The notes under the pieces: generated by a model
Database searches by the model: none
The model's input: the letters and a program-made list of their open reading frames with translations, nothing else
Told to the model about the DNA's origin: nothing
In this document: positions 1-9,079 of the stretch, piece after piece
How positions within the stretch are numbered: position 1 is the stretch's first letter
Layout of the letters: every line of letters starts with the position of its first letter
Translations under genes and position numbers: made by a program
Virus record (IMG/VR): IMGVR_UViG_3300030090_006528
Coordinates: 1-20,158 of that record
Source of the DNA: a virus
Reading direction: 5' to 3' (one strand)
DNA length: 20,158 nt

Positions 1-1082
<1,082 letters not shown>

Positions 1083-1083
<1 letters not shown>

Positions 1084-1802
1084 TATATTGCCTCCTTATC
1101 TGTTAACCTTAATTTATTTTCAATTTCGTATGAACTTCTCATACATGATATTCCTAATTGTTCCTTAATCATTTCCGGTGTTGTACATGACTGATTAAAA
1201 CTTGCAAAATCTGTTTTACTTGGGAATCTACCACATCCAGCAAATAAACAACCAAATGCATTTGAAAGATAATCAGCAGCTGCATAATCACATTTTTTAA
1301 TCATATCACATCCTGGCCTAAAAGATTTTGCAGCCTCAATTCCCATATCAATCATTTTCTTTCTTAATAGCCAATGTAAACCTACAATAAATTCTTCCTC
1401 ACAAAACTTTAATCTTCTCATCATTTGTCCTCTTAATGAACCTATATTTTGTTCAACAGTATATGTACATTCTCTTGACATAAGATTAAATAATTCTGGA
1501 TTTTTCTTTTCTGCGTTTCTGTGCTTTTCCAGTTCAGATAGCGTTTTTATGGTTTTATCGCAAAAGTCTGAGTTTTTCTGCATTAATTCATATATCTGAG
1601 TATAGACAACATATACAGGATTAGGATTCACCTCATAGTTTAGGAATTTAATTCCAACCCTAGCTCTTGAATGTTGGTCAAATTGGCAAATTGGAGTACC
1701 TTTTATTTGATATGTTATCATACCAGATGCCTCATGCCAATTTAATATATCTACCTCAAGGTTTTTTACACCATATTTTATTTCAATACCATTAATTTTC
1801 AT
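1083..1802 (-). CDS. Divergent ThyX-like protein, second of an adjacent pair (tentative)
   Basis: 239 residues with a Cys-rich C-terminal third. By eye, residues 29-51 (ITYQIKGTPICQ, then DQHSRARVG) match the ThyX segment FRIKxP...RHRIAS, with RAR in place of the RHR flavin/dUMP motif. Residues 109-133 (SRECTYTVEQNIGSLRGQM and following) resemble the ThyX LPxxxYT...N.RSLxxFL helix. The canonical SxRY and LR...AQxEI signatures are not obvious. Cysteines at about 165, 171, 185, 190, 206 and 220 could bind metal or be redox active; ThyX proteins normally lack such a cluster. Start: an upstream ATG at 1838 exists, but the ATG at 1802 follows AAAAGG at good spacing and overlaps the previous stop by 11 bases, so I use it. 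It could be a partner subunit of the neighbouring ThyX-like protein. The family assignment is a hand alignment and uncertain. Confidence 0.6.
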
Positions 1803-2613
1803 AGAATAACCTTTTATCTTTTTCATCAAGATTATCAAATTTATAATCTCTTATTTTATCTAATATAGCATCTGTGTCATTAAATATTACATCAAGGTAT
1901 AGACCAATGAATGGAAATTTATTTTTTACCTCCTCAACCAAAACCTTATATAATTCTGCAAGTGACCTTTCCTTTATATTATCACCAAATTTTCCAGATG
2001 CATTAAAACCTCTCATCGATACAAGAGATAATAAATTTTGTCCAAAGTGATATGAATGCTGATAGCTTTGTGGTAGGAATGTTCTACCTGATTGCCAACT
2101 TGACTGATCCTCATTTAATACATCTGCATATATTTGTTTTAATTCATTAAATGTATTCTTTTCTGCATCAGAAAGTTTTCTATCTCCTACAGTAATAATA
2201 TCTACATCAGATTTATTATTATCACGGCAACCAATACTCATAAAACTTGTAAAAGGTGTTTGTGTATGATAATCAAATAACCATCTTGGTACACCTCTTA
2301 CACGAAATATAAATTGTACCATTTCTCTTGCCTGAGGTAATGTATTATGAGTTAATACTGCCTTAACGACCTCGAATTTTCCTTCTGGTGATGTTATGGG
2401 CCATTTTTGCTCAAATTTATTATCACCCCAAGTAGATGTACTTGTGACAAACATTGATTTGTAGGGATTTGTCATGTTATCCTCCAACGTAACCTCGACC
2501 TCATCGCTCATATTATGAAATTCGGTAACAACTGGTGGCCTTTCCTCTGGTAGAGTTCCCATGACCTTTCGTAGGTTTTCTACGACCTCATAACTTAATT
2601 TTTGTTCTTCCAT
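1792..2613 (-). CDS. Divergent ThyX-like (flavin-dependent thymidylate synthase family) protein
   Basis: 273 residues. The middle and C-terminal parts align by eye with ThyX. FIFRVRGVPRWLF (101-113) corresponds to the strand before the RHR motif. TSFMSIGCR (122-130) corresponds to ASYxExSxR. SGRTFLPQSYQHSYHFGQN (175-193) corresponds to ARxxLPxxxYTxxxxTxN, and SLAELYKVLVEEVKNKFP to the C-terminal helix. The signature arginines are not conserved: RHR is replaced by QTP-like residues, and the LRxxxxAQxEI dUMP-binding motif by FNASGKFGDNI. The N-terminal 50 residues are extra compared with ordinary ThyX (about 220-250 residues). The start uses AAAGG eleven bases upstream, slightly long. Between a kinase gene and another ThyX-like gene, it probably belongs to pyrimidine deoxynucleotide metabolism. 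Loss of key residues suggests a changed substrate or a structural role in a heteromer. Fold assignment likely, activity unknown. Confidence 0.72.
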   Translation of the reverse strand: MEEQKLSYEVVENLRKVMGTLPEERPPVVTEFHNMSDEVEVTLEDNMTNPYKSMFVTSTSTWGDNKFEQKWPITSPEGKFEVVKAVLTHNTLPQAREMVQFIFRVRGVPRWLFDYHTQTPFTSFMSIGCRDNNKSDVDIITVGDRKLSDAEKNTFNELKQIYADVLNEDQSSWQSGRTFLPQSYQHSYHFGQNLLSLVSMRGFNASGKFGDNIKERSLAELYKVLVEEVKNKFPFIGLYLDVIFNDTDAILDKIRDYKFDNLDEKDKRLFYEN

Positions 2614-2648
2614 ATTTTTATAACCTTTCTTATAATAATAAATATCTC

Positions 2649-3602
2649 TTAAATATAAAAATGTAACGAATCAAATTTTATATTTATTTTAATTTTGTCA
2701 ACCTCACAACATTTATCAAACCATATTTTTACCATTTTACATATTGATATAAAATCATGATTAAATAACATAATATTCGATGACCTAAAATTTACATTAA
2801 CATGTAATGTATCACCTCTAAATAGCATATGAACATATGATAGACATTCATCATCTGTAAATACAAATCTTCTACTATCAGACATTTGTTTTTTGCCATA
2901 ATATCCTGAAAGTTCTGATTCTATCTTTTTTGTAAATTTTGCAAGTTGAAATTTATAACTATCTATTTCCAATTGTTCATAGTCATTAATATTTTCCAGG
3001 CCTGTATATAGGTCCTTTGATGCCCAATTCTTAATTTGGCCAGATGTTAGGTCAAAATCCATTTTATAATTTATAAGCTCCTTAGTGCCCATATGTTCAC
3101 TACCAAACTCTTGTAGTGCCGTAATTGCAGTTCCAATTTGATGTTCTGGTCCTAGTAGAAAATCATTATACATTTCAAGTATTCCATTAATTCTATCTGC
3201 TATTTCATTTGGTTTATCTTTTGCATTAATTATCCAAAAGTTTCTGTGTTTTGCAAACTTAAGAGAAAACTCCTTATATAGCTTTGCAACATTTTTTATT
3301 GATTCCCAATTTTGAAATTCATCACCTCTTTCTGAATACCTATTAAATAACTCTACCTCATCTATGTCAAAGTAGAATACTATATTATCATTTAGATATG
3401 ATATAAATTCTCTTTGTCTTTCATAAAAGTTGTTAAATCTGCCATTAAGTTTACCGTAAACCAATATTGACATCAGGCCTCTATCGTTTAATAATACGTC
3501 AAAATCGTTAGCAGATTGTATTTTTTTCCATATCTTTTGATATTGAGTTGTTTTACCTGAGCAGTCAGGTCCTTCAAATACTAATTGTAGTCTTTTATTC
3601 AT
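2649..3602 (-). CDS. P-loop deoxynucleoside monophosphate kinase fused to a ThyA-like domain
   Basis: 317 residues from the ATG at 3602. Residues 1-145 are a thymidylate-kinase-type domain: P-loop GPDCSGKTT (11-19), NDRGL at 39-43 matching the DRY/DR motif, and a lid-like RYSERGDEF. Residues 150-317 resemble thymidylate synthase/dCMP hydroxymethylase: MGTKELINYKMDFDLTSG like GTxxxxGxxMRFdL, SDSRR (241-245) like the phosphate-binding double Arg, Cys253, then exactly 20 residues on Arg273-Ser274 (the E. coli Cys146 to Arg166-Ser167 spacing), Asp283 near the Asn177 position, and HFY at 314-316 like H207-x-Y209. The domain is compact (about 165 versus 264 residues) and lacks much of the folate-binding region. 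In T4 dCMP hydroxymethylase the Asn177 position is Asp, so a cytosine substrate is conceivable. The start overlaps the polymerase stop (ATGAATAA) with AAAGG upstream; ATGs at 3605 and 3617 are less well placed. Confidence 0.78.
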   Translation of the reverse strand: MNKRLQLVFEGPDCSGKTTQYQKIWKKIQSANDFDVLLNDRGLMSILVYGKLNGRFNNFYERQREFISYLNDNIVFYFDIDEVELFNRYSERGDEFQNWESIKNVAKLYKEFSLKFAKHRNFWIINAKDKPNEIADRINGILEMYNDFLLGPEHQIGTAITALQEFGSEHMGTKELINYKMDFDLTSGQIKNWASKDLYTGLENINDYEQLEIDSYKFQLAKFTKKIESELSGYYGKKQMSDSRRFVFTDDECLSYVHMLFRGDTLHVNVNFRSSNIMLFNHDFISICKMVKIWFDKCCEVDKIKINIKFDSLHFYI

Positions 3603-5841
3603 CATTAAACCTTTCATAAATTTTATTTAGAAACATTGTTTCACTATCCTTAAACCTACCTAATGAAATTAATACCAATTCACCAGGTTGTATTTCCTCA
3701 AACTTTTTCATTTTATTTTGCCATATAAAAAAGTCCAATGAACCGTTGTCATCCTTTAACGTAGCAATACCCATTGGTTTGCCAGATGATTTACTTCTTT
3801 TTGCAATATATTTATCCAAAATACCAATACAATATATTCCCATTTTATTACCCATTTTCATTCTTACCTCACTTGGCAACATTGTATCTGCAAATTTGAA
3901 GTCACGTTCAACAAGTATTTGTACCATTTCCTTAATTGTGTCATTAATTAAATACTTTACATTTGTTGACATCGCACCATATTCAAATTGTTTTAATTCT
4001 GTAAAATTAAATTTTTGTTCCTCATATAGCGACTGTTTTTTCTTTGGTAGCCTACCTTTATGGAATTCATTAAATATTTCTACCTCCTCACCCCATGAAT
4101 CAAACGCACCAGCAAATATAAGGTTTTCAACCTTTGCTTTATTTTTAATTGTTGACCTATCCAAAAAGTCCTGAAAGTCATTGTATGGTGCATTTTCAAT
4201 TATACCATTTACATCATTTGGTGTTATGGTTTTTATTGCACCAAAACCAAAAAGAATCTTTTTGTCAACAATTGAAAATTTCCTTTGTGATGCATTTATA
4301 TTTGCACGTTCAACAGAAAAACCTAGTTTTTTGGTTACATTAATATGTTTCATCATATCTGTACCTGGTTCTGAATTGTCCAATATTACCTTCATATATT
4401 CAATAGGATAATTTGCCTTGAAATATCCACCCCAGTATGAAATTAATGAATATGATACAGAGTGTGCCTGATTAAATCCATAGGCAGCAAAAGCAGCACA
4501 TTTTTCAAATAGGTCAAGTGCATCAGATTCCTTAATATATTTTGATAAACCTGTAATAAATTTTTCCTTATACGCACCAATCTTTTTCTGCCTTTGTGCC
4601 ATTGATTCCCAATCTCGGTATTTTACAAGTACTTTTCTGAATTTATTAGATTCTGAATCTGTAAAGCCGGCAATAAGTGCAAGTTTCATAATTTGTTCCT
4701 GGTAGGTAATAATACCGTATGTTTCCTCCAATACAGTATTTAATGGTTCTGGCCACCTTTCATATTGACCTGAAAATTTACGTTTTGCATATTCTGTTGG
4801 CATACCTTCCATAAGTGGTCCTGGCCTTAATAATGCAGATACAGCAGATAATTCGGCAACAGAATCTGCCTTTACATCCTTAAGAATACCTTTTGCTGTA
4901 CCAGATTCAAATTGAAATATTGTATCAGTATCTGCAGTGTGAAATATTTTTTTGAATGTATATTCATCATCCAATGGAATGTCACTTAATTTCCAATTTA
5001 ATCCATGCCTTTTATTTACAAGGTCAAGTGTTGCACCTACAATTGATACATTTTTAAGGCCAAGTATATCAAACTTTACATAGCCCATATGTTTAAGACC
5101 ATAGGTACCAGTACCTTCCTCCCATGCAGAAGATATACCATCACCAATTTTATTTAATGCAATATTTTCATCAAGGTTTTCAGATGATATAATAACACCA
5201 GCTGGGTGTGTACCATAATTCCTAAGCATACCCCTAATTTTTTCTGCATAAAATTTAACCTTAGGATACTTTTTGAAATATTGTTTTAATTTATCAAAGT
5301 CCTCTGCCAATTCATCAAAAGTTTTCTTTTCAGTTGCATCACCTGCCTGAATTGTTTTTGTCATACCAAATGTATCCTTTGCAGGTACACCAAGTGCACC
5401 AGCGACATCCTGTATTACAGCTCTTGTTTTTGCAAGTTGATACACACCAATTTGTTTTACCTTTTCCTTGCCAAACCTTTCATATATATAATTTATCACC
5501 TTTTGTCTACCATGTCGGCATACATCCTGGTCAATATCAACAAGGTCAACATCACCATCAGTTATCATTTCTGGTTTTTTACCAGTATCAATTGGATTAT
5601 CCTCATATATATCCAACAACCAATACAAAAGACTATTTTGTTTATTGCCAGGTAATTTTTTACCCTTATTATCTGTTATAAACTTTTGTATGTCCTTGTA
5701 TTGATCGGGATAACGTGCTTGATAAAAATCAATTGCATCACATTCTTGTTGTAGCCAAGCAATATGCTCATCAAGACCTCTATCCCTAAGGATTTTTGAT
5801 GCATTGCTGAATATTTTATCTCCAATTAGTATTTTACTCAT
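3595..5841 (-). CDS. dnaE: DNA polymerase III alpha, C-terminal polypeptide (palm catalytic part, thumb/fingers, OB fold)
   Basis: 748 residues carrying the catalytic half of a C-family replicative polymerase. VDIDQD (101-106) matches the family PDxDxD pair, and VKFDILGL (Asp258) is the third metal-binding Asp; the 154-156 residue separation equals that in E. coli DnaE. Also visible: THPAGVIIS, FQFESGTAKG, LLRPGPLMEGM, YGIITYQEQIM, the fingers segment AAYGFNQAHSVSYSLISYW, a helix-hairpin-helix-like GFGAIKTIT region, and a C-terminal OB fold (MGIYCIGILDKY... GSLDFFIW... GELVLI). The first roughly 95 residues have no counterpart I recognise in ordinary DnaE. The ATG lies one base after the stop of the PHP-containing gene and has no good Shine-Dalgarno, so coupled translation is likely. 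It must assemble with that protein, because the GPGRGS dNTP-binding loop is encoded there. No tau-binding tail beyond the OB fold was recognised. Confidence 0.95.
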   Translation of the reverse strand: MSKILIGDKIFSNASKILRDRGLDEHIAWLQQECDAIDFYQARYPDQYKDIQKFITDNKGKKLPGNKQNSLLYWLLDIYEDNPIDTGKKPEMITDGDVDLVDIDQDVCRHGRQKVINYIYERFGKEKVKQIGVYQLAKTRAVIQDVAGALGVPAKDTFGMTKTIQAGDATEKKTFDELAEDFDKLKQYFKKYPKVKFYAEKIRGMLRNYGTHPAGVIISSENLDENIALNKIGDGISSAWEEGTGTYGLKHMGYVKFDILGLKNVSIVGATLDLVNKRHGLNWKLSDIPLDDEYTFKKIFHTADTDTIFQFESGTAKGILKDVKADSVAELSAVSALLRPGPLMEGMPTEYAKRKFSGQYERWPEPLNTVLEETYGIITYQEQIMKLALIAGFTDSESNKFRKVLVKYRDWESMAQRQKKIGAYKEKFITGLSKYIKESDALDLFEKCAAFAAYGFNQAHSVSYSLISYWGGYFKANYPIEYMKVILDNSEPGTDMMKHINVTKKLGFSVERANINASQRKFSIVDKKILFGFGAIKTITPNDVNGIIENAPYNDFQDFLDRSTIKNKAKVENLIFAGAFDSWGEEVEIFNEFHKGRLPKKKQSLYEEQKFNFTELKQFEYGAMSTNVKYLINDTIKEMVQILVERDFKFADTMLPSEVRMKMGNKMGIYCIGILDKYIAKRSKSSGKPMGIATLKDDNGSLDFFIWQNKMKKFEEIQPGELVLISLGRFKDSETMFLNKIYERFNDE

Positions 5842-5842
5842 A

Positions 5843-7126
5843 TTATATCATTTTTGGGAACGAAGCCTTATCTCTACCAAGGTCCAAAAACCTTTCAAAA
5901 ATTAAACCCCAATCCAGTGGATTTACCTCTGTTAAACCTATTACGTAAGCAATAAGGCTACCAGCAACCGAACCTCTACCTGGACCTATATATATTTTTT
6001 CCTTATTGCAATATTCAATTATGTCCTCAAGAATAAGAAAGTATCCAATGTAGTTCATTTTACGTAATACTGAATATTCGTATCTTATCCTTTCTTTTAC
6101 CTCATCTGATATGTCATTACCAAATCTGTATTTTAGGCCTTTTTTAATTTTTTCCTGAAATATAATTTGTTCGTCATCATATAGTTTTGGAAGTTTTACG
6201 TCAGCATCAAAATTAGTGTCCTTAACCATATCCAAAATTTTATGACAATTATTTGCAGACCTAATAAATACCTCCTCGGTAAAAAATTCATTTTTATGAT
6301 ACCTTTCCCATGATGCATGCATTTCATCATAATTTTTATAATATAGTTCTCTTGCATGATAACCTTTTAGATTTTCACAGTCGGCATGGTCGTCCTTATT
6401 TGACCTATCACGAATAGTTATAAGCATATCGTGTACCTCCTGGTCATCATAGCGAATATAGTGAGCGTCATTGGTCACAACTGTTTCTATATCAAGTTCT
6501 TGTGCAATTCTAACCAATTGTTTATTACAATCAATTTGTTCCTGCATTTGGTGAACTTGTAATTCTATAAAGTATTTGTCACCAAACCTATCCTTGTATT
6601 GCTTGGCAACACTTTTGGCCTCCTCGTAGTCACCATTCATTAAATGAAACGGTATTTCACCACCTAGACACGCAGATGTGATAACAAGACCCTCACCATA
6701 TTTGCTTAACATTTCAAAATCAGTTCTTGGTTTTGAATAAAATCCATTCATGTGTGCATCATTATTAATGCGAATAAGATTTTTAATTCCTTTATCATTA
6801 TATGCTAGGACAAGAAGGTGAAAATACTTTCTGTATTTTTGTTTGCCATCATCTGTTTTTCTTGAATCCTCATCCATGAATCTGTGGTTGTTGACATAAA
6901 CCTCACATCCAAATACAGGAGTGATACCTTCTTGTCTAGCATATTTCCATAACCTTGCCCAGGACGAAATAACACCGTGATCAGTTATTGCCAAATGACT
7001 AAGGTTATTTTCCTTACCAAAGTCAATTAATTCCTGCAATTTTGATAGTGCATCTCGAGTTGAAAATTCACTATGGCAATGTATTTGTACAAAGCCTTCC
7101 TTAACATCTTTTCTGGGTTTTATCAT
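5843..7126 (-). CDS. dnaE: DNA polymerase III alpha, N-terminal polypeptide (PHP domain plus start of palm)
   Basis: 427 residues. The PHP domain has most metal-ligand motifs: HCHSEFS (16-22), ITDHG (47-51), GCEVYV (73-78), the HLLVLAYND strand, SACLGGEIP (151-159) and TNDAHYI (218-224). It is followed by the first palm strands: NYIGYFLILEDII, GPGRGSVAGSLIAYVIGLT (381-399) and NPLDWGLIFERFLDLGR (402-418). It stops at ASFPKMI, exactly where an intact DnaE would read PDxDxD, so the catalytic aspartates are on the next gene. PHP in DnaE can be structural or a 3'-5' exonuclease; the retained ligands allow activity but do not prove it. There is no Shine-Dalgarno: a TATATT promoter element ends 6 bases upstream of the ATG, so the mRNA is probably leaderless. 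Start supported by homology, since the PHP HCHS normally lies about 15 residues in. Confidence 0.95.
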   Translation of the reverse strand: MIKPRKDVKEGFVQIHCHSEFSTRDALSKLQELIDFGKENNLSHLAITDHGVISSWARLWKYARQEGITPVFGCEVYVNNHRFMDEDSRKTDDGKQKYRKYFHLLVLAYNDKGIKNLIRINNDAHMNGFYSKPRTDFEMLSKYGEGLVITSACLGGEIPFHLMNGDYEEAKSVAKQYKDRFGDKYFIELQVHQMQEQIDCNKQLVRIAQELDIETVVTNDAHYIRYDDQEVHDMLITIRDRSNKDDHADCENLKGYHARELYYKNYDEMHASWERYHKNEFFTEEVFIRSANNCHKILDMVKDTNFDADVKLPKLYDDEQIIFQEKIKKGLKYRFGNDISDEVKERIRYEYSVLRKMNYIGYFLILEDIIEYCNKEKIYIGPGRGSVAGSLIAYVIGLTEVNPLDWGLIFERFLDLGRDKASFPKMI

Positions 7127-7132
7127 AGTATT

Positions 7133-7161
7133 AATATAACAATTTTTTGTGACATAAAAAA
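7133..7161 (-). promoter_or_regulatory. Promoter upstream of the polymerase gene; -10 abuts the ATG
   Basis: Minus-strand -35 TTTTTT (7161-7156), exact 17 bp spacer ending TTGT, -10 TATATT (7138-7133). Only six bases (AATACT) separate the -10 from the ATG at 7126, so transcription would begin at or near the start codon. Would drive polymerase, kinase, ThyX-like and groESL genes. Confidence 0.65.
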
Positions 7162-7165
7162 ATAA

Positions 7166-7729
7166 TTACCTATATATTTTTGAATTTTTCCAATTCCTAA
7201 ATGCAAATTGTATTTCCTCATCAATTGGTTCTGGTTCGTTTACTGTAACCTCCTTAATAGGTTGCGGAAACATAACGTCCAATATTTCCATAATTTTTCG
7301 CCTTTGTATACCATTTATACTTTTTGATTCCAATGACGATTCGACATGTTGTATTGCATTTTTACGCATATCCAATTCCATATATTCCACAGCAGTTTCC
7401 AAAACACGTTTAAGGTCATCGTGTGTATATTGACGATAATGCCTAATTGGTTTTGTATTTGGTGTAATTTTTGTAGGTGTGGATTTTGGTGCCTTACCAC
7501 TACGTAAACCACGCATGATACCATAGCCCGAACGCTGCGATAATTTGTTTAACCTATCTGCAGTTGCCTTGTCTGTGATTTGAATTGTATTACCAGTTTT
7601 GTGATAGGTAATATCCACACAAGAGACAGCCTCGACAGTTGAGCATTCGACACAAACATTAAAACCTAGATCGATACGACCTTGTGGTATTTTGTTTGTA
7701 TTACATTTTGGGCATATGATATCGTACAT
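7166..7729 (-). CDS. TraR/DksA-like zinc-finger protein of unknown function
   Basis: 187 residues. The N-terminus has a four-cysteine finger: CPKC (6-9), then IPQGRIDLGF, then CVEC (26-29). The arrangement resembles TraR/DksA zinc fingers (CxxC...IPxxRL...CxxC). A basic middle part (SGYGIMRGLRSGKAPKSTP, residues about 66-84) is followed by helical segments and an acidic stretch (EPEPIDEEIQF) near the end. DksA-family proteins bind the RNA polymerase secondary channel; a transcriptional role here is a guess from the finger alone. I chose the ATG at 7729 rather than the in-frame one at 7804 because a promoter-like TATATT element lies between them and the extra N-terminus would be encoded by promoter DNA. 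No clear Shine-Dalgarno precedes the chosen start. It appears to have its own promoter. Confidence 0.7.
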   Translation of the reverse strand: MYDIICPKCNTNKIPQGRIDLGFNVCVECSTVEAVSCVDITYHKTGNTIQITDKATADRLNKLSQRSGYGIMRGLRSGKAPKSTPTKITPNTKPIRHYRQYTHDDLKRVLETAVEYMELDMRKNAIQHVESSLESKSINGIQRRKIMEILDVMFPQPIKEVTVNEPEPIDEEIQFAFRNWKNSKIYR

Positions 7730-7752
7730 AGATTGATTTTTTATATAGTATA

Positions 7753-7781
7753 AATATAACAATTTTCTCGCAAGAAAAAAA
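7753..7781 (-). promoter_or_regulatory. Promoter upstream of the TraR/DksA-like gene
   Basis: Minus-strand TTTTTT (7781-7776), 17 bp spacer ending TTGT, TATATT (7758-7753), matching the other copies. The spacer contains a short inverted repeat (TTTTCT-TGCG-AGAAAA), a possible operator. The start codon at 7729 is 23 bases downstream. Confidence 0.65.
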
Positions 7782-7818
7782 ATTTCTAACGAACTATTTT
7801 TCAAAAGTTATTAACAAT

Positions 7819-8172
7819 TTATGCACAATGGTTCATCCATTTTCCATAAAAATTAAGATATTTTTTCTCCAATTTACCAAATGTAAGTGTTTTGAAGTGT
7901 ACTGCTTCATAACTTTTATCTGGTAAATGAGCTGAAAGATAATTATTAATAAGGTTTTGTAAAGAAGTCACATTATGATTTTCTATTAAATCTGTAGGAA
8001 AACAAAACATGAATTCCTTTGTATTACTTTCATCTCTTTCCAAAATGTAACTCCAAAAATCATCTACATACATTCTAGATTCTATTTTTTTCTCTACTTG
8101 TGTTTCCCAAAATTTTATTTCAGCCTTTGCAGCTGGATTTTCATAGAAGCACGTCGTTAATTTTACTTTCAT
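7819..8172 (-). CDS. Hypothetical protein, 117 residues
   Basis: Not recognised. A small soluble protein with alternating charged helical segments (KAEIKFWETQVEKKIESRM, residues about 16-34), a central LQNLINNYLSAHLPD helix and an aromatic C-terminus (LEKKYLNFYGKWMNH). No signal peptide, membrane segment or metal motif. The ATG at 8172 lies inside the end of the dUTPase/HAD gene, a 32-base overlap, larger than the other overlaps here. Only a weak AAAG-type ribosome site precedes it. The open frame fills the space to the next promoter with no competing gene, supporting it as real. It is probably co-transcribed with the FAD oxidoreductase and the dUTPase/HAD fusion. Confidence 0.62.
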   Translation of the reverse strand: MKVKLTTCFYENPAAKAEIKFWETQVEKKIESRMYVDDFWSYILERDESNTKEFMFCFPTDLIENHNVTSLQNLINNYLSAHLPDKSYEAVHFKTLTFGKLEKKYLNFYGKWMNHCA

Positions 8173-9079
8173 AAGCTATTACTTTTACACCTTTATTAAT
8201 TTTTCTATTTAATGTTTCCTCAGTATAAAGACCATAATTAGGGTTTAGATATACCTCAAAACCACTGTCATCTAATTTGTTTGCATTGCCAATATCATCA
8301 TCCAAACAGAATGCAACCTGGTTGGGGTCAAAATTATTAATAATATATTTTTCCTTTTCCTCATCAAATACAATTGCATCATAACAAATTTCATTATCAT
8401 TAAGCCATTTAATTGTATCTGAATATATTCTAAAATACTTTTTATATGGCCTTGCTGTTAATAATACAACATTATATTTTTCACATGCATCCTTCATAAA
8501 CTCCTTTGCTCCATCCAATACATCCAGTGTTGCCTTAACACCACATGTCCTATATTCAGACTTTATTCTATACTGTTCCTTTTTATCAACCTTTGACTTA
8601 AAATCATTTAGGCTTTTATAGCCAGACCACTTTAGGAATCCACCAGGCCAATCTGCAAGTACACCATCAATATCAATAAATGCAATTTTTTTATCAGATG
8701 CCTTAATTTTTTTCATTACCTTTTCCTGGTTAAATTTTGCCTCAACAACTCTTGATTTATCCATAAATTTTTCGTATAAATCATCAACATTAAATCCATT
8801 TAGCTGGATTATTCCAAAAAGGTATTTTAGTACATCAACACATTCCTCTAATACATTATCATTTACATCTTCTGTCTTTTTTGATGTATGCATTTTCCAA
8901 TCAATTTCATCAAGTACCTCATATACCTCCTTTGATAATGCCAAAACATATTCCTTGTTCCATTTTATTTTTAATTCCTTATCTTTTACAACATCATCAA
9001 TTGTAAGACCATGCTTATCCTTAAAAAATTTTTCTGTAAAATCTTTTTGTATTCCAAATATTCTTTCTAATTTATCCAT
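8141..9079 (-). CDS. All-alpha dUTPase-like NTP pyrophosphatase fused to a HAD-family 5'-nucleotidase
   Basis: 312 residues in two domains. Residues 40-120 fit the dimeric dUTPase/MazG-type all-alpha fold: ALSKEVYEVLDEIDWKM (47-63) then NVLEECVDVLKYLFGIIQLNG (75-95), giving the paired ExxxE and ExxxD metal-binding helices, ending with the family-like YEKFMDKSRVVEAKF. Residues 131-300 are a HAD phosphatase: FIDIDGVLADWPGG (nucleophile Asp136, acid Asp138), VVLLTARP (motif II), and CLDDDIGNANKL with the motif IV aspartates. Expected chemistry is dUTP (or dCTP) to the monophosphate, and removal of a 5'-phosphate or other phosphoester by the HAD part. The start shares TAATG with the preceding stop and has GGAG upstream. 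Coupling these two activities in one chain is unusual; it could shape dNTP pools or remove host nucleotides. Domain calls are confident, substrates are inferred. Confidence 0.85.
   Translation of the reverse strand: MDKLERIFGIQKDFTEKFFKDKHGLTIDDVVKDKELKIKWNKEYVLALSKEVYEVLDEIDWKMHTSKKTEDVNDNVLEECVDVLKYLFGIIQLNGFNVDDLYEKFMDKSRVVEAKFNQEKVMKKIKASDKKIAFIDIDGVLADWPGGFLKWSGYKSLNDFKSKVDKKEQYRIKSEYRTCGVKATLDVLDGAKEFMKDACEKYNVVLLTARPYKKYFRIYSDTIKWLNDNEICYDAIVFDEEKEKYIINNFDPNQVAFCLDDDIGNANKLDDSGFEVYLNPNYGLYTEETLNRKINKGVKVIAYESKINDVLL

Noticed and set aside
3746-5681. Several plus-strand open frames of 60-140 codons
   Set aside because: They are antisense to the polymerase gene, lack ribosome sites and recognisable motifs, and have skewed composition typical of shadows.
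5835-5850. Intein or group I intron explaining the polymerase split
   Set aside because: Only one base separates the two genes; no splice motifs, endonuclease or structured intron are visible.
7762-7782. Short inverted repeat read as a transcription terminator
   Set aside because: The stem is only about six A/T-rich pairs, has no U-run on the minus strand after it, and sits between a -35 and a -10, so an operator or chance is more likely.
7730-7804. N-terminal extension of the Zn-finger protein to an ATG at 7804
   Set aside because: A promoter matching three others in the window lies within this stretch, and the zinc finger begins just after the later ATG.
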